Shown here piece after piece: positions 43,144 through 51,675 of a stretch of DNA of 64,000 nucleotides. The notes beneath the pieces are model-generated. The model had not been told where the DNA came from. It did not search any database and worked only from the letters and a program-made list of their open reading frames with translations. Source of the stretch: Vibrio cyclitrophicus (GTDB lineage: Bacteria; Pseudomonadota; Gammaproteobacteria; Enterobacterales; Vibrionaceae); contig CP065366.1 of assembly GCA_023206055.1 (NCBI GenBank), forward strand, positions 62,001 through 126,000, read 5' to 3'. The first letter of the stretch is position 1. Every line of letters starts with the position of its first letter. Both the position numbers and the translations under genes were made by a program.

Positions 43144-45231
43144 TTAGTTCGAACCGGTATAAACGACTAATACCTTGTCATCTTGGTATTGGCGTTCGAA
43201 CGCATAGTAACCTTTGCTGTTACGGATGATGTGCTTACCTTGGGCTACCGCTGGGTGGCGTTGGCGGAATTGGCCAAGCGCTTGCCAGTGTTCTAGCAGC
43301 TCTGCACGTTCGCCAGTGATTTGACCCCAAGGCATGTCTGAGCGTGTGCCTTGCATTGGATCAGAACCCGTTGGGCCAAAGTCTCGTGCAATTTCGTCGC
43401 CGTAATAGATCTGTACTGCACCGGGAGCCAGCATCAATGCGTTTGCTGCCTTGGTCTGTTTGGCAAAGTCGCTACCGTGTTGTGTCCAGAATAGCGAGGT
43501 GTCGTGAGACGATAGATAACTCAGTACGTTGAACTCGCTGTCGTTGTTGATCTTCTCTGCATAACGAAGGTAATCAGCATCAAGATCGGATAGACACTTA
43601 AGCGCCTTGGGTGCGATATCACTCTGGAATTCAAAGTTGATGATCGAATCAAAGCCGTTAGCGAAGTAGTCTGATTTGACCACGCTGTGCGCCCACACTT
43701 CGCCTGTCATCCAGAAGGGTAAGTCATCTAAGGCTTTGTCTGGGTTATTCTGTTTCCATTCAGCTAGTGCTTGATTGGAGCTTTCCTTCAATTCAGCCCA
43801 AGCGTCCAGTTCAACGTGCTTGGCGGTATCAACCCTAAAGCCATCAACGCCGTATTCACGCACCCAATCCGATAACCAAGTGATTAGATGTTCACGAGGC
43901 GTTTTAAGTTCATCAGTCGCGCTGGTGGACTTGTTGCGATAGAAGTTAGGCAGCCCAGTGGTTTCTGTCGATTCGGTTTTGAAATCGGGCAGATGCGCCA
44001 AAGACATGGTCAGGTTGTTGTAACCCGGAGAGTCATAAGCGCCGATATCGCTGCGCAGCCATGCCTTGCCCCACCATTTTTCCCACGCTTCTTTGTCACT
44101 GTAAGAGATGTAGTTATTGAAGTAGTGCCAGTTCTGACCTTTAGCGGGCTGCCAGTCTGTCCAGTTTTCGCCAAGTGTTTTCGTTGCTTCTTCATCGGTG
44201 AGGTTGAGCTTACCAAAGTCGAACTCTTGCATGTCGGCAAGGGTAGCGTAGCCAGTGTGGTTCATTACCACATCCCACACCACACGAATGCCTTTACTGT
44301 GCGCGGTATCGATGAAGGTTTTTAGTTCATCTTCGGTACCCATATTGTCATCAAGCTTGGTCCAATCTTGGTGGTAGTAACCATGGTAGCCATAATGCTT
44401 GAAGTCACCTCTGTCACCACCGCCAACCCAGCCGTGGATCTGTTCTAACGGAGACGTTATCCAGATAGCATTAGCACCGAGTGATTCTATGTAATCGAGC
44501 TTTTCGGTTAAGCCTGCCAAGTCACCGCCGTGGAAGGTGCCTATTTCATCTTGTCCGTCTTGGCTGCGCCCGTAACTATTGTCGTTATCAGGGTTACCGT
44601 TGTGGAAGCGGTCGGTCATCACGAAGTAAACCGTGGCGTTGTCCCAACTAAAATCGGCTTTGGTTTCTGGTTCTACTTTCTCAAGCAGCAGAACGCCTTG
44701 GCTATTTTCTGCTGGCTGCATGGCGACGCTGCCATTAGTTACTGTGACTTGTTTGCCTGAAAGAGCGTCTCTAACCACTGTGCCATCATCAAAGGTTTGA
44801 GCAACGTCGATGGTGGTTAGCTCGTCACTAGGAATCGGACAAGCAAAACTTTGTACTTGTTGTTGCTTCGGCTTTATCTGAACAGTCAGCTCATTGGTTT
44901 GTGGGTTGAGCGTAAACTGATAGGTGTTAGCGCGAAAGACCTTGATATCTAATTCAGACTTCTCGGCGCAGTCGTCTAGGCGAAGGGGTTTATTGAATTT
45001 GATGCGGTTTTCTTCAGCCAGCGCATAGTTGGTGCCACAGGTATTTTGAGTATCGCTGATAGAGAAGGTATAGCTACCTTTAGCGAGTTCCTGTTCAGCA
45101 ATAACAGTGCCTTTTCCTGTCGATTCAAATACGACAGTGTTGTTATCAATCGTCAGCAATAAGTTGTCATCACTGGTTTGGCTGCATGCGCTGAGTGCGA
45201 GTATTGAAAGCGCGAGTACTGTTTTTTTCAT
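43144..45231 (-). CDS. malS: Alpha-amylase MalS, predicted lipoprotein
   Basis: A 695-residue GH13 amylase that cuts maltodextrins outside the cytoplasm. The start at 45231 gives a lipoprotein signal, MKKTVLALSILALSAC, with lipobox LSAC and acylation at Cys16; E. coli MalS is a soluble periplasmic enzyme. GH13 regions are intact: DVVMNHTG, GFRVDTAKHVE with the nucleophile Asp, TGEVWAH with the acid Glu, and LSSHD. A roughly 190-residue N-terminal beta-rich part precedes the barrel. avtA follows, the same neighbour as in E. coli. Confidence 0.9.
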   Translation of the reverse strand: MKKTVLALSILALSACSQTSDDNLLLTIDNNTVVFESTGKGTVIAEQELAKGSYTFSISDTQNTCGTNYALAEENRIKFNKPLRLDDCAEKSELDIKVFRANTYQFTLNPQTNELTVQIKPKQQQVQSFACPIPSDELTTIDVAQTFDDGTVVRDALSGKQVTVTNGSVAMQPAENSQGVLLLEKVEPETKADFSWDNATVYFVMTDRFHNGNPDNDNSYGRSQDGQDEIGTFHGGDLAGLTEKLDYIESLGANAIWITSPLEQIHGWVGGGDRGDFKHYGYHGYYHQDWTKLDDNMGTEDELKTFIDTAHSKGIRVVWDVVMNHTGYATLADMQEFDFGKLNLTDEEATKTLGENWTDWQPAKGQNWHYFNNYISYSDKEAWEKWWGKAWLRSDIGAYDSPGYNNLTMSLAHLPDFKTESTETTGLPNFYRNKSTSATDELKTPREHLITWLSDWVREYGVDGFRVDTAKHVELDAWAELKESSNQALAEWKQNNPDKALDDLPFWMTGEVWAHSVVKSDYFANGFDSIINFEFQSDIAPKALKCLSDLDADYLRYAEKINNDSEFNVLSYLSSHDTSLFWTQHGSDFAKQTKAANALMLAPGAVQIYYGDEIARDFGPTGSDPMQGTRSDMPWGQITGERAELLEHWQALGQFRQRHPAVAQGKHIIRNSKGYYAFERQYQDDKVLVVYTGSN

Positions 45232-45351
45232 TGTTCCCTTCCCCTGAATAAACAGGTCAGTTATAGCAAACAATGCCCTCTACAGTCTGAGTGCTGATTC
45301 ATTCAGTTAATCAATAACACCTCTACAAACAAATGCTTGGTTCACAAAAAC

Positions 45352-45378
45352 AAAAAGGGAAGCGAAAGCTTCCCTTTG
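45352..45378 (-). terminator. Terminator after glyS
   Basis: AAAGGGAAGC-GAAA-GCTTCCCTTT (45354-45377), followed on the minus strand by TTTTTGTTTTTG. Confidence 0.88.
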
Positions 45379-45433
45379 GGTGTTTACCGTTAGTTACTCA
45401 GAGTATGGCTTAGAGCAACTGTCTCACTCGTGC

Positions 45434-47500
45434 TTATTTTTGCAGTAGAGAGATGTCAGCAATCTGTAGGAACAGGTTACGTAGGTTGTTCAGTAGCGTT
45501 AGACGGTTTTTCTTAAGCGCTTCGTCATCAGCCATAACCATTACGTTATCGAAGAATGCATCAACCGGTTCACGTAGGTCAGCAAGCTTGCTTAGAGCTT
45601 CTTGGTAGTTGCCTGTTGCGAACGCTGGTTCTAGTGCTTCAGTCATTACTTCAACGTTTTCAGCCAGTGCTTTCTCTGCGTCTTCTTGAAGAAGCGTTAG
45701 GTCGATTTCAGCTGGTAACTCGCCATCGAATTTCGCAAGGATGTTACCTACACGCTTGTTCGCTGCTGCTAGTGCTTCTGCTGCTTCCAGTTCACGGAAG
45801 TGAGAAACCGCTTTAACACGTTGGTCAAAGTCTGCTGGCTTAGTTGGACGACGTGCTAGTACCGCTTGGATGATATCAACGCTGAAACCAGCATCTTGGT
45901 ACCATGCGCGGAAACGACCTAGCATGAAGTCGATAACGTCAGCTTCAACGTTGTCGTTGGTTAGCTTGTCGCCTAGTAGTTCTTTCGCTTTACCGATCAG
46001 ATCGGTTAGGTCTAGGTTGTAGCCGTTTTCAACGATGATACGTAGCACACCTAGAGACGCACGACGTAGAGCGAATGGGTCAGAACCTTTTGGTGCTTGG
46101 CCAATACCGAAGATACCTACGATAGTGTCTAGCTTGTCTGCCATTGCTACTGCAGAAGAAATACCAGTGCTTGGTAGGTCATCACCTGCGAAACGAGGCA
46201 TGTACTGCTCGTAAAGTGCTAGTGCAACTTGCTCGTCCTCGCCATCGTGAGTTGCGTAGTGCATGCCCATTACACCTTGTGTATCCGTGAATTCGAATAC
46301 CATAGATGTCATTAGGTCACACTTAGCTAGTAGGCCAGCACGCTTAGACTTCTCAACGTCAGCATCGATTTGCTCAGCGATGTAGCCAGCAAGTTCTGTG
46401 ATGCGGTCTGTTTTGTCCTTGATAGTACCAAGCTGCTTCTGGAAGATAGCTTGGTCTAGTTCAGGAAGACGGTCGATCAGCGGACGCTTACGGTCTGTGT
46501 TGAAGAAGAACTCAGCATCAGCAAGACGTGGACGTACAACCTTCTCGTTACCTTCGATTACGTGACGAGGCTCTTTAGACTCGATGTTCGAAACGAAGAT
46601 GAAGTTTGGTAGAAGGTTCTTATCAGCGTCATACACTGGGAAGTACTTCTGGTCGCCTTTCATGGTGTAAACCAAGGCTTCAGAAGGCACTTTTAGGAAC
46701 TCTTGCTCAAACTTAGCAGTAAGCACCACTGGCCATTCAACCAAAGAGGTAACTTCTTCAACAAGGTCATCTTCTAGGTCAGCAATACCGCCAACCGCGT
46801 CTGCTGCTTTTTTAGCATCAGCAAGGATGATCGCTTTACGCGCATCGTAATCTGCCATTACTTTACCGCGCTCTTCTAAGATCGCAGGGTATTGGTCAGC
46901 AGAGTCGATTGTGAACTCTTGTTCGCCCATGAAACGGTGGCCACGGATAGTACGAGCAGAAGCTACGCCTAGGATTTTGCCTTCAACAAGCTCATCCCCT
47001 AGTAGTACTGTCAGTGTTTTCACTGGACGGATAAATTGAATGTCTGAGTTACCCCAGCGCATTGCTTTAGGAATTGGTAGGCCAGCCAGTGCTTTCGCAG
47101 CGATGTCCATCACCAATTCTTGAACTGGTTTGCCAGCTACTTCTTGTTTGAAAAGAAGCCACTCGCCTTTGTCTGTTTTCAGACGCTCAGCTTGCTCAAC
47201 AGTGATACCGTTACCGCGAGCCCAACCTTGTGCTGCTTTAGTCGCGTTGCCTTCTGCATCGAATGCTACGGAAACAGCAGGACCACGTTTTTCAACGACT
47301 TTATCCGCTTGGCCTTCAGCCAGTGCTGTTACTTTAAGTGCTAGACGACGAGGTGCTGCGTACCACTTGATGCCTTCGTGAGAAAGCTCAGCCGTTTTAA
47401 GACCTGATTCAAAGTTAGAAGCAAAGGCTTCTGCTAGAGAACGAAGTGCCGTTGGTGGAAGCTCTTCCGTACCCAGTTCAATTAGAAAATTCTTCGCCAT
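45434..47500 (-). CDS. glyS: Glycine-tRNA ligase beta subunit
   Basis: A 688-residue subunit of the alpha2beta2 bacterial GlyRS; it binds tRNA-Gly, while the alpha subunit holds the active site. The N-terminus MAKNFLIELGTEELPPTALRSLAEAF and the segment GDQKYFPVYD are family signatures; the C-terminal DALR-type anticodon domain is complete. Two bases after glyQ. Confidence 0.97.
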   Translation of the reverse strand: MAKNFLIELGTEELPPTALRSLAEAFASNFESGLKTAELSHEGIKWYAAPRRLALKVTALAEGQADKVVEKRGPAVSVAFDAEGNATKAAQGWARGNGITVEQAERLKTDKGEWLLFKQEVAGKPVQELVMDIAAKALAGLPIPKAMRWGNSDIQFIRPVKTLTVLLGDELVEGKILGVASARTIRGHRFMGEQEFTIDSADQYPAILEERGKVMADYDARKAIILADAKKAADAVGGIADLEDDLVEEVTSLVEWPVVLTAKFEQEFLKVPSEALVYTMKGDQKYFPVYDADKNLLPNFIFVSNIESKEPRHVIEGNEKVVRPRLADAEFFFNTDRKRPLIDRLPELDQAIFQKQLGTIKDKTDRITELAGYIAEQIDADVEKSKRAGLLAKCDLMTSMVFEFTDTQGVMGMHYATHDGEDEQVALALYEQYMPRFAGDDLPSTGISSAVAMADKLDTIVGIFGIGQAPKGSDPFALRRASLGVLRIIVENGYNLDLTDLIGKAKELLGDKLTNDNVEADVIDFMLGRFRAWYQDAGFSVDIIQAVLARRPTKPADFDQRVKAVSHFRELEAAEALAAANKRVGNILAKFDGELPAEIDLTLLQEDAEKALAENVEVMTEALEPAFATGNYQEALSKLADLREPVDAFFDNVMVMADDEALKKNRLTLLNNLRNLFLQIADISLLQK

Positions 47501-47502
47501 GA

Positions 47503-48417
47503 TTATTTATCCTTCTTACACATTGGGAAGCCAAGCGCTTCACGTGACGCGTAGTACGCCTCAGCAACTGATTTAGTCAGGTTGCGGATACGAAGGATGT
47601 AACGTTGACGCTCTGTTACAGAGATAGCTTTGCGCGCATCAAGGATGTTGAATGCGTGGCCTGCTTTTAGAATGCGCTCGTAAGCTGGAAGCGGAAGTGG
47701 CTTCTCAAGCTCAAGTAGCTCTTTACACTCTTTCTCGCACTGGTCGAAGAAAGTGAATAGGAAATCTACGTCTGCGTGCTCGAAGTTGTATGTTGATTGC
47801 TCAACTTCGTTTTGGTGGAAGATGTCACCGTAAGTCACGTTAGAACCGTCTGGTGCAACGTTCCATACTAGGTCGTAAACAGAATCTACTTCCTGGATGT
47901 ACATTGCTAGACGCTCGATACCGTAAGTGATCTCGCCAGTTACTGGCTTACACTCAAGGCCGCCAACCTGTTGGAAGTAAGTAAACTGAGTTACTTCCAT
48001 GCCGTTTAGCCATACTTCCCAACCAAGGCCCCATGCGCCTAATGTTGGGTTTTCCCAGTTATCTTCAACGAAGCGAATATCGTGAACAAGTGGGTCAACA
48101 CCAAGAACCTCTAGTGAGCCTAGGTACAACTCTTGGATATTGTCTGGCGATGGTTTTAGCGCTACTTGGAATTGGTAGTAGTGCTGCAGACGGTTAGGGT
48201 TTTCACCGTAACGGCCATCAGTAGGACGACGTGAAGGTTGTACGTAAGCTGTAGACATTGGCTCTGGGCCAAGTGCTCGTAGACATGTCATTGGGTGAGA
48301 GGTGCCTGCACCTACTTCCATATCTAGAGGTTGAACAATGGTACAACCGTTTTGAGCCCAGTAATCCTGCAGCGCGAGGATCATTCCCTGGAAGGTTTTG
48401 ATATCGTATTTTTGCAT
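47503..48417 (-). CDS. glyQ: Glycine-tRNA ligase alpha subunit
   Basis: A 304-residue class II synthetase core. MILALQDYWAQNGCTIVQPLDMEVGAGTSHP holds motif 1, and YVQPSRRPTDGRYGENPNRLQHYYQFQV motif 2. Length is as in E. coli (303). Transcribed with glyS; divergent from the mneA riboswitch leader. Confidence 0.97.
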   Translation of the reverse strand: MQKYDIKTFQGMILALQDYWAQNGCTIVQPLDMEVGAGTSHPMTCLRALGPEPMSTAYVQPSRRPTDGRYGENPNRLQHYYQFQVALKPSPDNIQELYLGSLEVLGVDPLVHDIRFVEDNWENPTLGAWGLGWEVWLNGMEVTQFTYFQQVGGLECKPVTGEITYGIERLAMYIQEVDSVYDLVWNVAPDGSNVTYGDIFHQNEVEQSTYNFEHADVDFLFTFFDQCEKECKELLELEKPLPLPAYERILKAGHAFNILDARKAISVTERQRYILRIRNLTKSVAEAYYASREALGFPMCKKDK

Positions 48418-48623
48418 AGTCAGGTTCGCGCGATTCTTTTAAATGAATGATAAAAATAACCTCTGAGTATACCGAGATATTGGTAAGGCGAGTAGGGGTA
48501 ATCTTGTTTAATTAGTGGTCTAAAATGTCGTTTAGTGGATTTTTTTGCCTTTAATGTTTGTTTTTCGGCACAAGTGGATATTTTGATAAGTTTGACACTT
48601 GTGTTTGAAAGCGTGGGTGATTA

Positions 48624-48793
48624 AAATCTCGCGGTCTTTGGGGAGTAGCTTACTTATTCATATCCTATTGAATGAGTTCGTTCGTCAACATAATTGATGC
48701 AAAATCATCATGGCGTTCGAGGCAACCACCACCTTGGTGGCGCTTAGCAAGACCTTAGACAAGCATCGTGAACCGGGATGGGGCGCGAGGTTT
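48624..48793 (+). promoter_or_regulatory. yybP-ykoY-type manganese riboswitch upstream of mneA
   Basis: The leader shows the family's conserved loop GGGGAGTAGC (48640-48649), the CGTCAACAT core (near 48683) and GCAAGACC (48747-48754). GGTCTT (48633-48638) pairs with AAGACC (48749-48754) as P1. AAATCTCGCG (48624-48633) can also pair over 10 bp with CGCGAGGTTT (48784-48793), a likely switching helix. Another stem GGGATGG/CCATCCC (48775-48781 with 48819-48825) lies just before the start codon. The rest of the 48418-48623 gap shows no gene. Confidence 0.75.
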
Positions 48794-48837
48794 GTCTTTG
48801 GTTAAATATAATAATCTCCATCCCAAATGAGCATGTC

Positions 48838-49392
48838 GTGAGCGTTTTAGCAATTTCAATTACAACTGTCGCCTTAGCCGAGATCGGTGATAAGACCCAG
48901 TTGCTATCCCTTTTATTAGCCAGTCGATATCGAAAACCGATACCTATCATTGCGGCTATCTTCTTTGCCACCATTGCCAATCATGCCCTTGCTGCATGGC
49001 TCGGGGTTGTAGTCGCCGATTATCTTTCACCTGAAGTTTTAAAGTGGGTGCTGGTGGTCAGTTTCATCGCTATGGCGGGCTGGATTCTGATTCCCGATAA
49101 GTTGGATGACGATGAGCAGATCTCAAACCGAGGCCCGTTTGTCGCCAGTTTCATCGCGTTCTTCATTGCTGAGATTGGTGATAAAACCCAGATAGCGACC
49201 TCCATTCTAGGGGCTCAATACTCTGATGCATTAATGTGGGTGATTCTAGGTACTACGATCGGTATGTTATTGGCGAATGTGCCAGTGGTTATCATCGGTA
49301 AGTTGTCGGCAGATAAGATGCCGCTTGACCTGATTCGTAAGATCACGGCCTTATTATTCGTGGGTTTAGCTATCGCTGCGGCTTTCTATTAA
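48838..49392 (+). CDS. mneA: Mn2+ exporter MneA (UPF0016/TMEM165 family)
   Basis: A 184-residue inner-membrane protein with about six membrane segments in two repeats. Each repeat carries the cation motif EIGDKTQ (about residues 14-20 and 114-120). The V. cholerae orthologue was described as a manganese exporter. The start is taken as GTG 48838 (SVLAISITTVALAEIGDKTQ); the in-frame ATG at 48778 lies inside the riboswitch and would add a non-conserved 20 residues. The ribosome site is weak, consistent with riboswitch control of translation. Confidence 0.85.
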   Translation: MSVLAISITTVALAEIGDKTQLLSLLLASRYRKPIPIIAAIFFATIANHALAAWLGVVVADYLSPEVLKWVLVVSFIAMAGWILIPDKLDDDEQISNRGPFVASFIAFFIAEIGDKTQIATSILGAQYSDALMWVILGTTIGMLLANVPVVIIGKLSADKMPLDLIRKITALLFVGLAIAAAFY

Positions 49393-49549
49393 CAGGTAGT
49401 ATTGAGTCTTATTATACTCAATCAGTAGAGTAATGTGTTGTAGGTCATACTCTTACAGTATTGTGGGGTTTATCGAGCGAATGGACATATAACTGTCATA
49501 CTTGTCATGATATTTTAATATTGTGAGTTAAGAACACGAGGGCATGATT

Positions 49550-49798
49550 ATGTTGACGCGTTATATGGGTATTACTCCACAAAGCCAAAGTTATCTATTT
49601 ACCTTTGGTCTTGCACTTACACTATTAGGCATGGTGTTGACGGACATGTGGCTGCCAATGGTCGCGGGTGCCATCATCATGACTGCGCTTGCGGTTGAGG
49701 CTTGGATTCGGGTCGCGCATATTATTCCGATGCGCAAAGATATCCGGGAAATTCAGCATCAGCTCGAGCATCTGCAAAACAAGTCTAGAAGCGAATAA
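49550..49798 (+). CDS. Small two-helix membrane protein, unknown function
   Basis: An 82-residue protein, MLTRYMGITPQSQSYLFTFG..., with two hydrophobic segments (about 14-33 and 35-55) and a charged C-terminal helix (KDIREIQHQLEHLQNK) that may form a coiled coil. I do not recognise a family. GAGGG lies seven bases before the ATG at 49550; the ATG at 49544 is too close to it. It stands alone between mneA and a strong terminator. Confidence 0.75.
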   Translation: MLTRYMGITPQSQSYLFTFGLALTLLGMVLTDMWLPMVAGAIIMTALAVEAWIRVAHIIPMRKDIREIQHQLEHLQNKSRSE

Positions 49799-49799
49799 A

Positions 49800-49858
49800 C
49801 AAAAAGTCGCTCGTACTCTGAGTTCTGTTTAAGAACATAAGGTACGAGCGGCTTTTTT
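49800..49858 (+). terminator. Compound terminator between small membrane gene and tusA
   Basis: CGCTCGTAC...GTACGAGCG (outer stem, 49808-49816 with 49842-49850) encloses GTTCT-GTTTA-AGAAC. A-run and T-run on both sides allow bidirectional use. Confidence 0.85.
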
Positions 49859-49881
49859 GATACTTGATAGTCGGTGGGGCG

Positions 49882-50133
49882 TTACGCCTCCAATCCCTTT
49901 CTGATCAAATACTGGTAAGGCAACGTTTCTGTTGCTTGGCCTACCAACTGGTGATCCATGAATCGACAAAAGCTCGGAATATCTCGAGTTGTCGAAGGAT
50001 CGTCAGCTTTTACCAGTAACACATCGCCATCCTGCATGTTTCTAATTGTCTTCCTGACCATCATTACTGGTTCCGGGCAACGCAGGCCTTCAGCTTCTAA
50101 AGTATGGGTTGCCAGTTCAGGTTTGAATGTCAT
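49882..50133 (-). CDS. tusA: Sulfur carrier protein TusA
   Basis: An 83-residue persulfide carrier. Cys19 in the LRCPEPVM motif accepts sulfur from IscS and passes it on for tRNA 2-thiouridine synthesis. The fold pattern (DGDVLLVKADDPSTTRDIPSFCRFM) is complete. Single-gene unit. Confidence 0.95.
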   Translation of the reverse strand: MTFKPELATHTLEAEGLRCPEPVMMVRKTIRNMQDGDVLLVKADDPSTTRDIPSFCRFMDHQLVGQATETLPYQYLIRKGLEA

Positions 50134-50282
50134 GGTTTGTATCTCTATATCTATCTAACGAGTGAATAATACGTCTGCAGAAAAAATATGCAATAAGTGC
50201 TTGGCAAACAGAATCATTTCCTATAACTTAGTTAACAAGTTGATAACAACTTGAAGCAAAGGCAACTAGCTAAGGAGTGGCG

Positions 50283-50468
50283 ATGTTGACAGGATTAGAT
50301 AGATTAACAATTTATTCAGTTCTCTGTTTTATTTCTTTTTGTGCGTTAGTACTACGCTCATCGACAGAGACCTCTCTAATGCCAATCTTTGGCATAGTAG
50401 CAACGATTATTGGTATTTGGGTAGAGATGCGCCGTTGGCAAGGCATAGCCGAGGAGCAAGAGCACTAA
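50283..50468 (+). CDS. Small membrane protein, unknown function
   Basis: A 61-residue protein, MLTGLDRLTIYSVLCFISFC..., with two hydrophobic segments (about 9-24 and 33-48) and a charged tail (EMRRWQGIAEEQEH). AAGGAG lies five bases before the ATG, which supports real translation. No known family is recognised. Followed by a terminator. Confidence 0.7.
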   Translation: MLTGLDRLTIYSVLCFISFCALVLRSSTETSLMPIFGIVATIIGIWVEMRRWQGIAEEQEH

Positions 50469-50534
50469 CCCGAGTACTACAAGCAAATTCCGATACGACA
50501 ACATTCCGACACTATCCCCAAATTTTCTTGGGCT

Positions 50535-50562
50535 TCCCCGCGTAATTGCGGGATTTTTTTTA
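50535..50562 (+). terminator. Terminator after the 61-residue gene
   Basis: CCCGC-GTAATT-GCGGG followed by A and a run of eight T. Confidence 0.85.
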
Positions 50563-50624
50563 TCTAAAGCATGCTATAAACAACTTAGTGACCAATGATC
50601 ATTGTATACAGCTAGGTAAGTGGC

Positions 50625-51566
50625 GTGGAATTAGAAGACATCTATCGTAGAGACCTTAATTTATTGGTCGCTTTAAAGGTATTGATTGAAGAGGGCAGTG
50701 TTAGCCAGGCTGCGATTCGTCTTAACTTAAGTCAGTCGGCAACCAGCCGAGTATTAGGGCGCTTAAGAGAGTTACTCAACGATCCCTTGTTTACGCGTCA
50801 AGGTCAGCACCTTATCCCCACCAAAAAAGCACTTGAGATCAGCCAGCGCATTGATCAGCCTTTAGAATCATTCCGCCAACTGCTTAGCCCGAGTGATTTC
50901 GATCCTTATTATTGCAGTGAGCGCTTTTTGATTGCGACCACTGACTACGCGATGCAAACCATCTTACCTTATGCACTACCGAAGATTTATGAGCAAGCGC
51001 CGAACATCTCTCTGGAGTTTGCACCGCTGCAGCATGAGCATTTGTTTAAACAACTCAGCACCGAACGCGTTGATATGGCGATCTGTCGTCCGAGTGGCAG
51101 CATTGCACCACTTCATCAAGAAGTATTAGGGCCGGTTGGTGTGTCGTGTCTGTTATCTAAAAACCACCCATTAGCGGATCAGCCTTTAAGCCTTGAAGAC
51201 TATGTTTCACTCCCACATGCGATGATTGCGATCAGTGATGGTGTTAAAGCTTTATTGGATAACGCTTTAGCCAATCAACAACCTCGCAAAATGGTGCTGC
51301 GTGCTTATCACCTTGAGGCTGCATTGGCGATTGTTGATAGAATGCCATTAGTGATAACTGTACCCGCTGATTTGGCTTATTTGGTGGCAGAGCGTTATGA
51401 TTTAGTCGTCAAGCCGTTGCCATTTGAGTTTATGCCGTTTGATTACTCACTGATCTGGCACTCACGCTGCGATTCTTCTGCCTCGCAACAATGGTTAAGA
51501 AGAGTGGTAAAAGAGGAGTGTGGTGAGTTGATTCAGAAGCGTATTGCGGATGTTGGCTTGGGTTAA
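50625..51566 (+). CDS. LysR-family transcriptional regulator
   Basis: A 313-residue regulator of the NodD/LeuO-like branch: MELEDIYRRDLNLLVALKVLIEEGSVSQAAIRLNLSQ gives the HTH (about residues 9-65), with SATSRVLGRLRELLNDPLFTR as recognition part, and a LysR effector domain to residue 300. The start is GTG with GGTAAG upstream. It converges with acuI. The target genes are unknown; the neighbouring acuI is a candidate only by position. Confidence 0.88.
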   Translation: MELEDIYRRDLNLLVALKVLIEEGSVSQAAIRLNLSQSATSRVLGRLRELLNDPLFTRQGQHLIPTKKALEISQRIDQPLESFRQLLSPSDFDPYYCSERFLIATTDYAMQTILPYALPKIYEQAPNISLEFAPLQHEHLFKQLSTERVDMAICRPSGSIAPLHQEVLGPVGVSCLLSKNHPLADQPLSLEDYVSLPHAMIAISDGVKALLDNALANQQPRKMVLRAYHLEAALAIVDRMPLVITVPADLAYLVAERYDLVVKPLPFEFMPFDYSLIWHSRCDSSASQQWLRRVVKEECGELIQKRIADVGLG

Positions 51567-51608
51567 CTTAACTTAGATCTAGCTTTGGTTTACTCGATCC
51601 AAACGACA

Positions 51609-51645
51609 AAAATGCAAAAGGGCTGATTACTATCAGCCCTTTGTT
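51609..51645 (+). terminator. Terminator between lysR-type gene and acuI
   Basis: AAAGGGCTGAT-TACT-ATCAGCCCTTT (51617-51642), with A-run on one side and T on the other; serves convergent genes. Confidence 0.85.
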
Positions 51646-51675
51646 GATCTTGGATATTTAAACCTTAGCTGATTA

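Noticed and set aside
43888..44325. A 145-residue plus-strand frame inside malS
   Set aside because: It is antisense to the well-conserved GH13 catalytic core and shows no family or ribosome site.
47530..47550. CACGTG-containing segment in glyQ as a parS site
   Set aside because: Only the central hexamer fits; the flanking GTTTC/GAAAC arms are absent. Other CACGTG occurrences in ilvD, gyrB and rRNA fail in the same way.
48778..48837. Upstream ATG start for mneA giving a 204-residue protein
   Set aside because: It lies within the riboswitch, and the extra residues (GREVCLWLNIIIS...) are not family-like. The GTG at 48838 gives the expected N-terminus.
49800..49858. Small RNA gene between the 82-residue gene and tusA
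   Set aside because: The structured hairpin is better explained as a bidirectional terminator; no promoter is visible before it.
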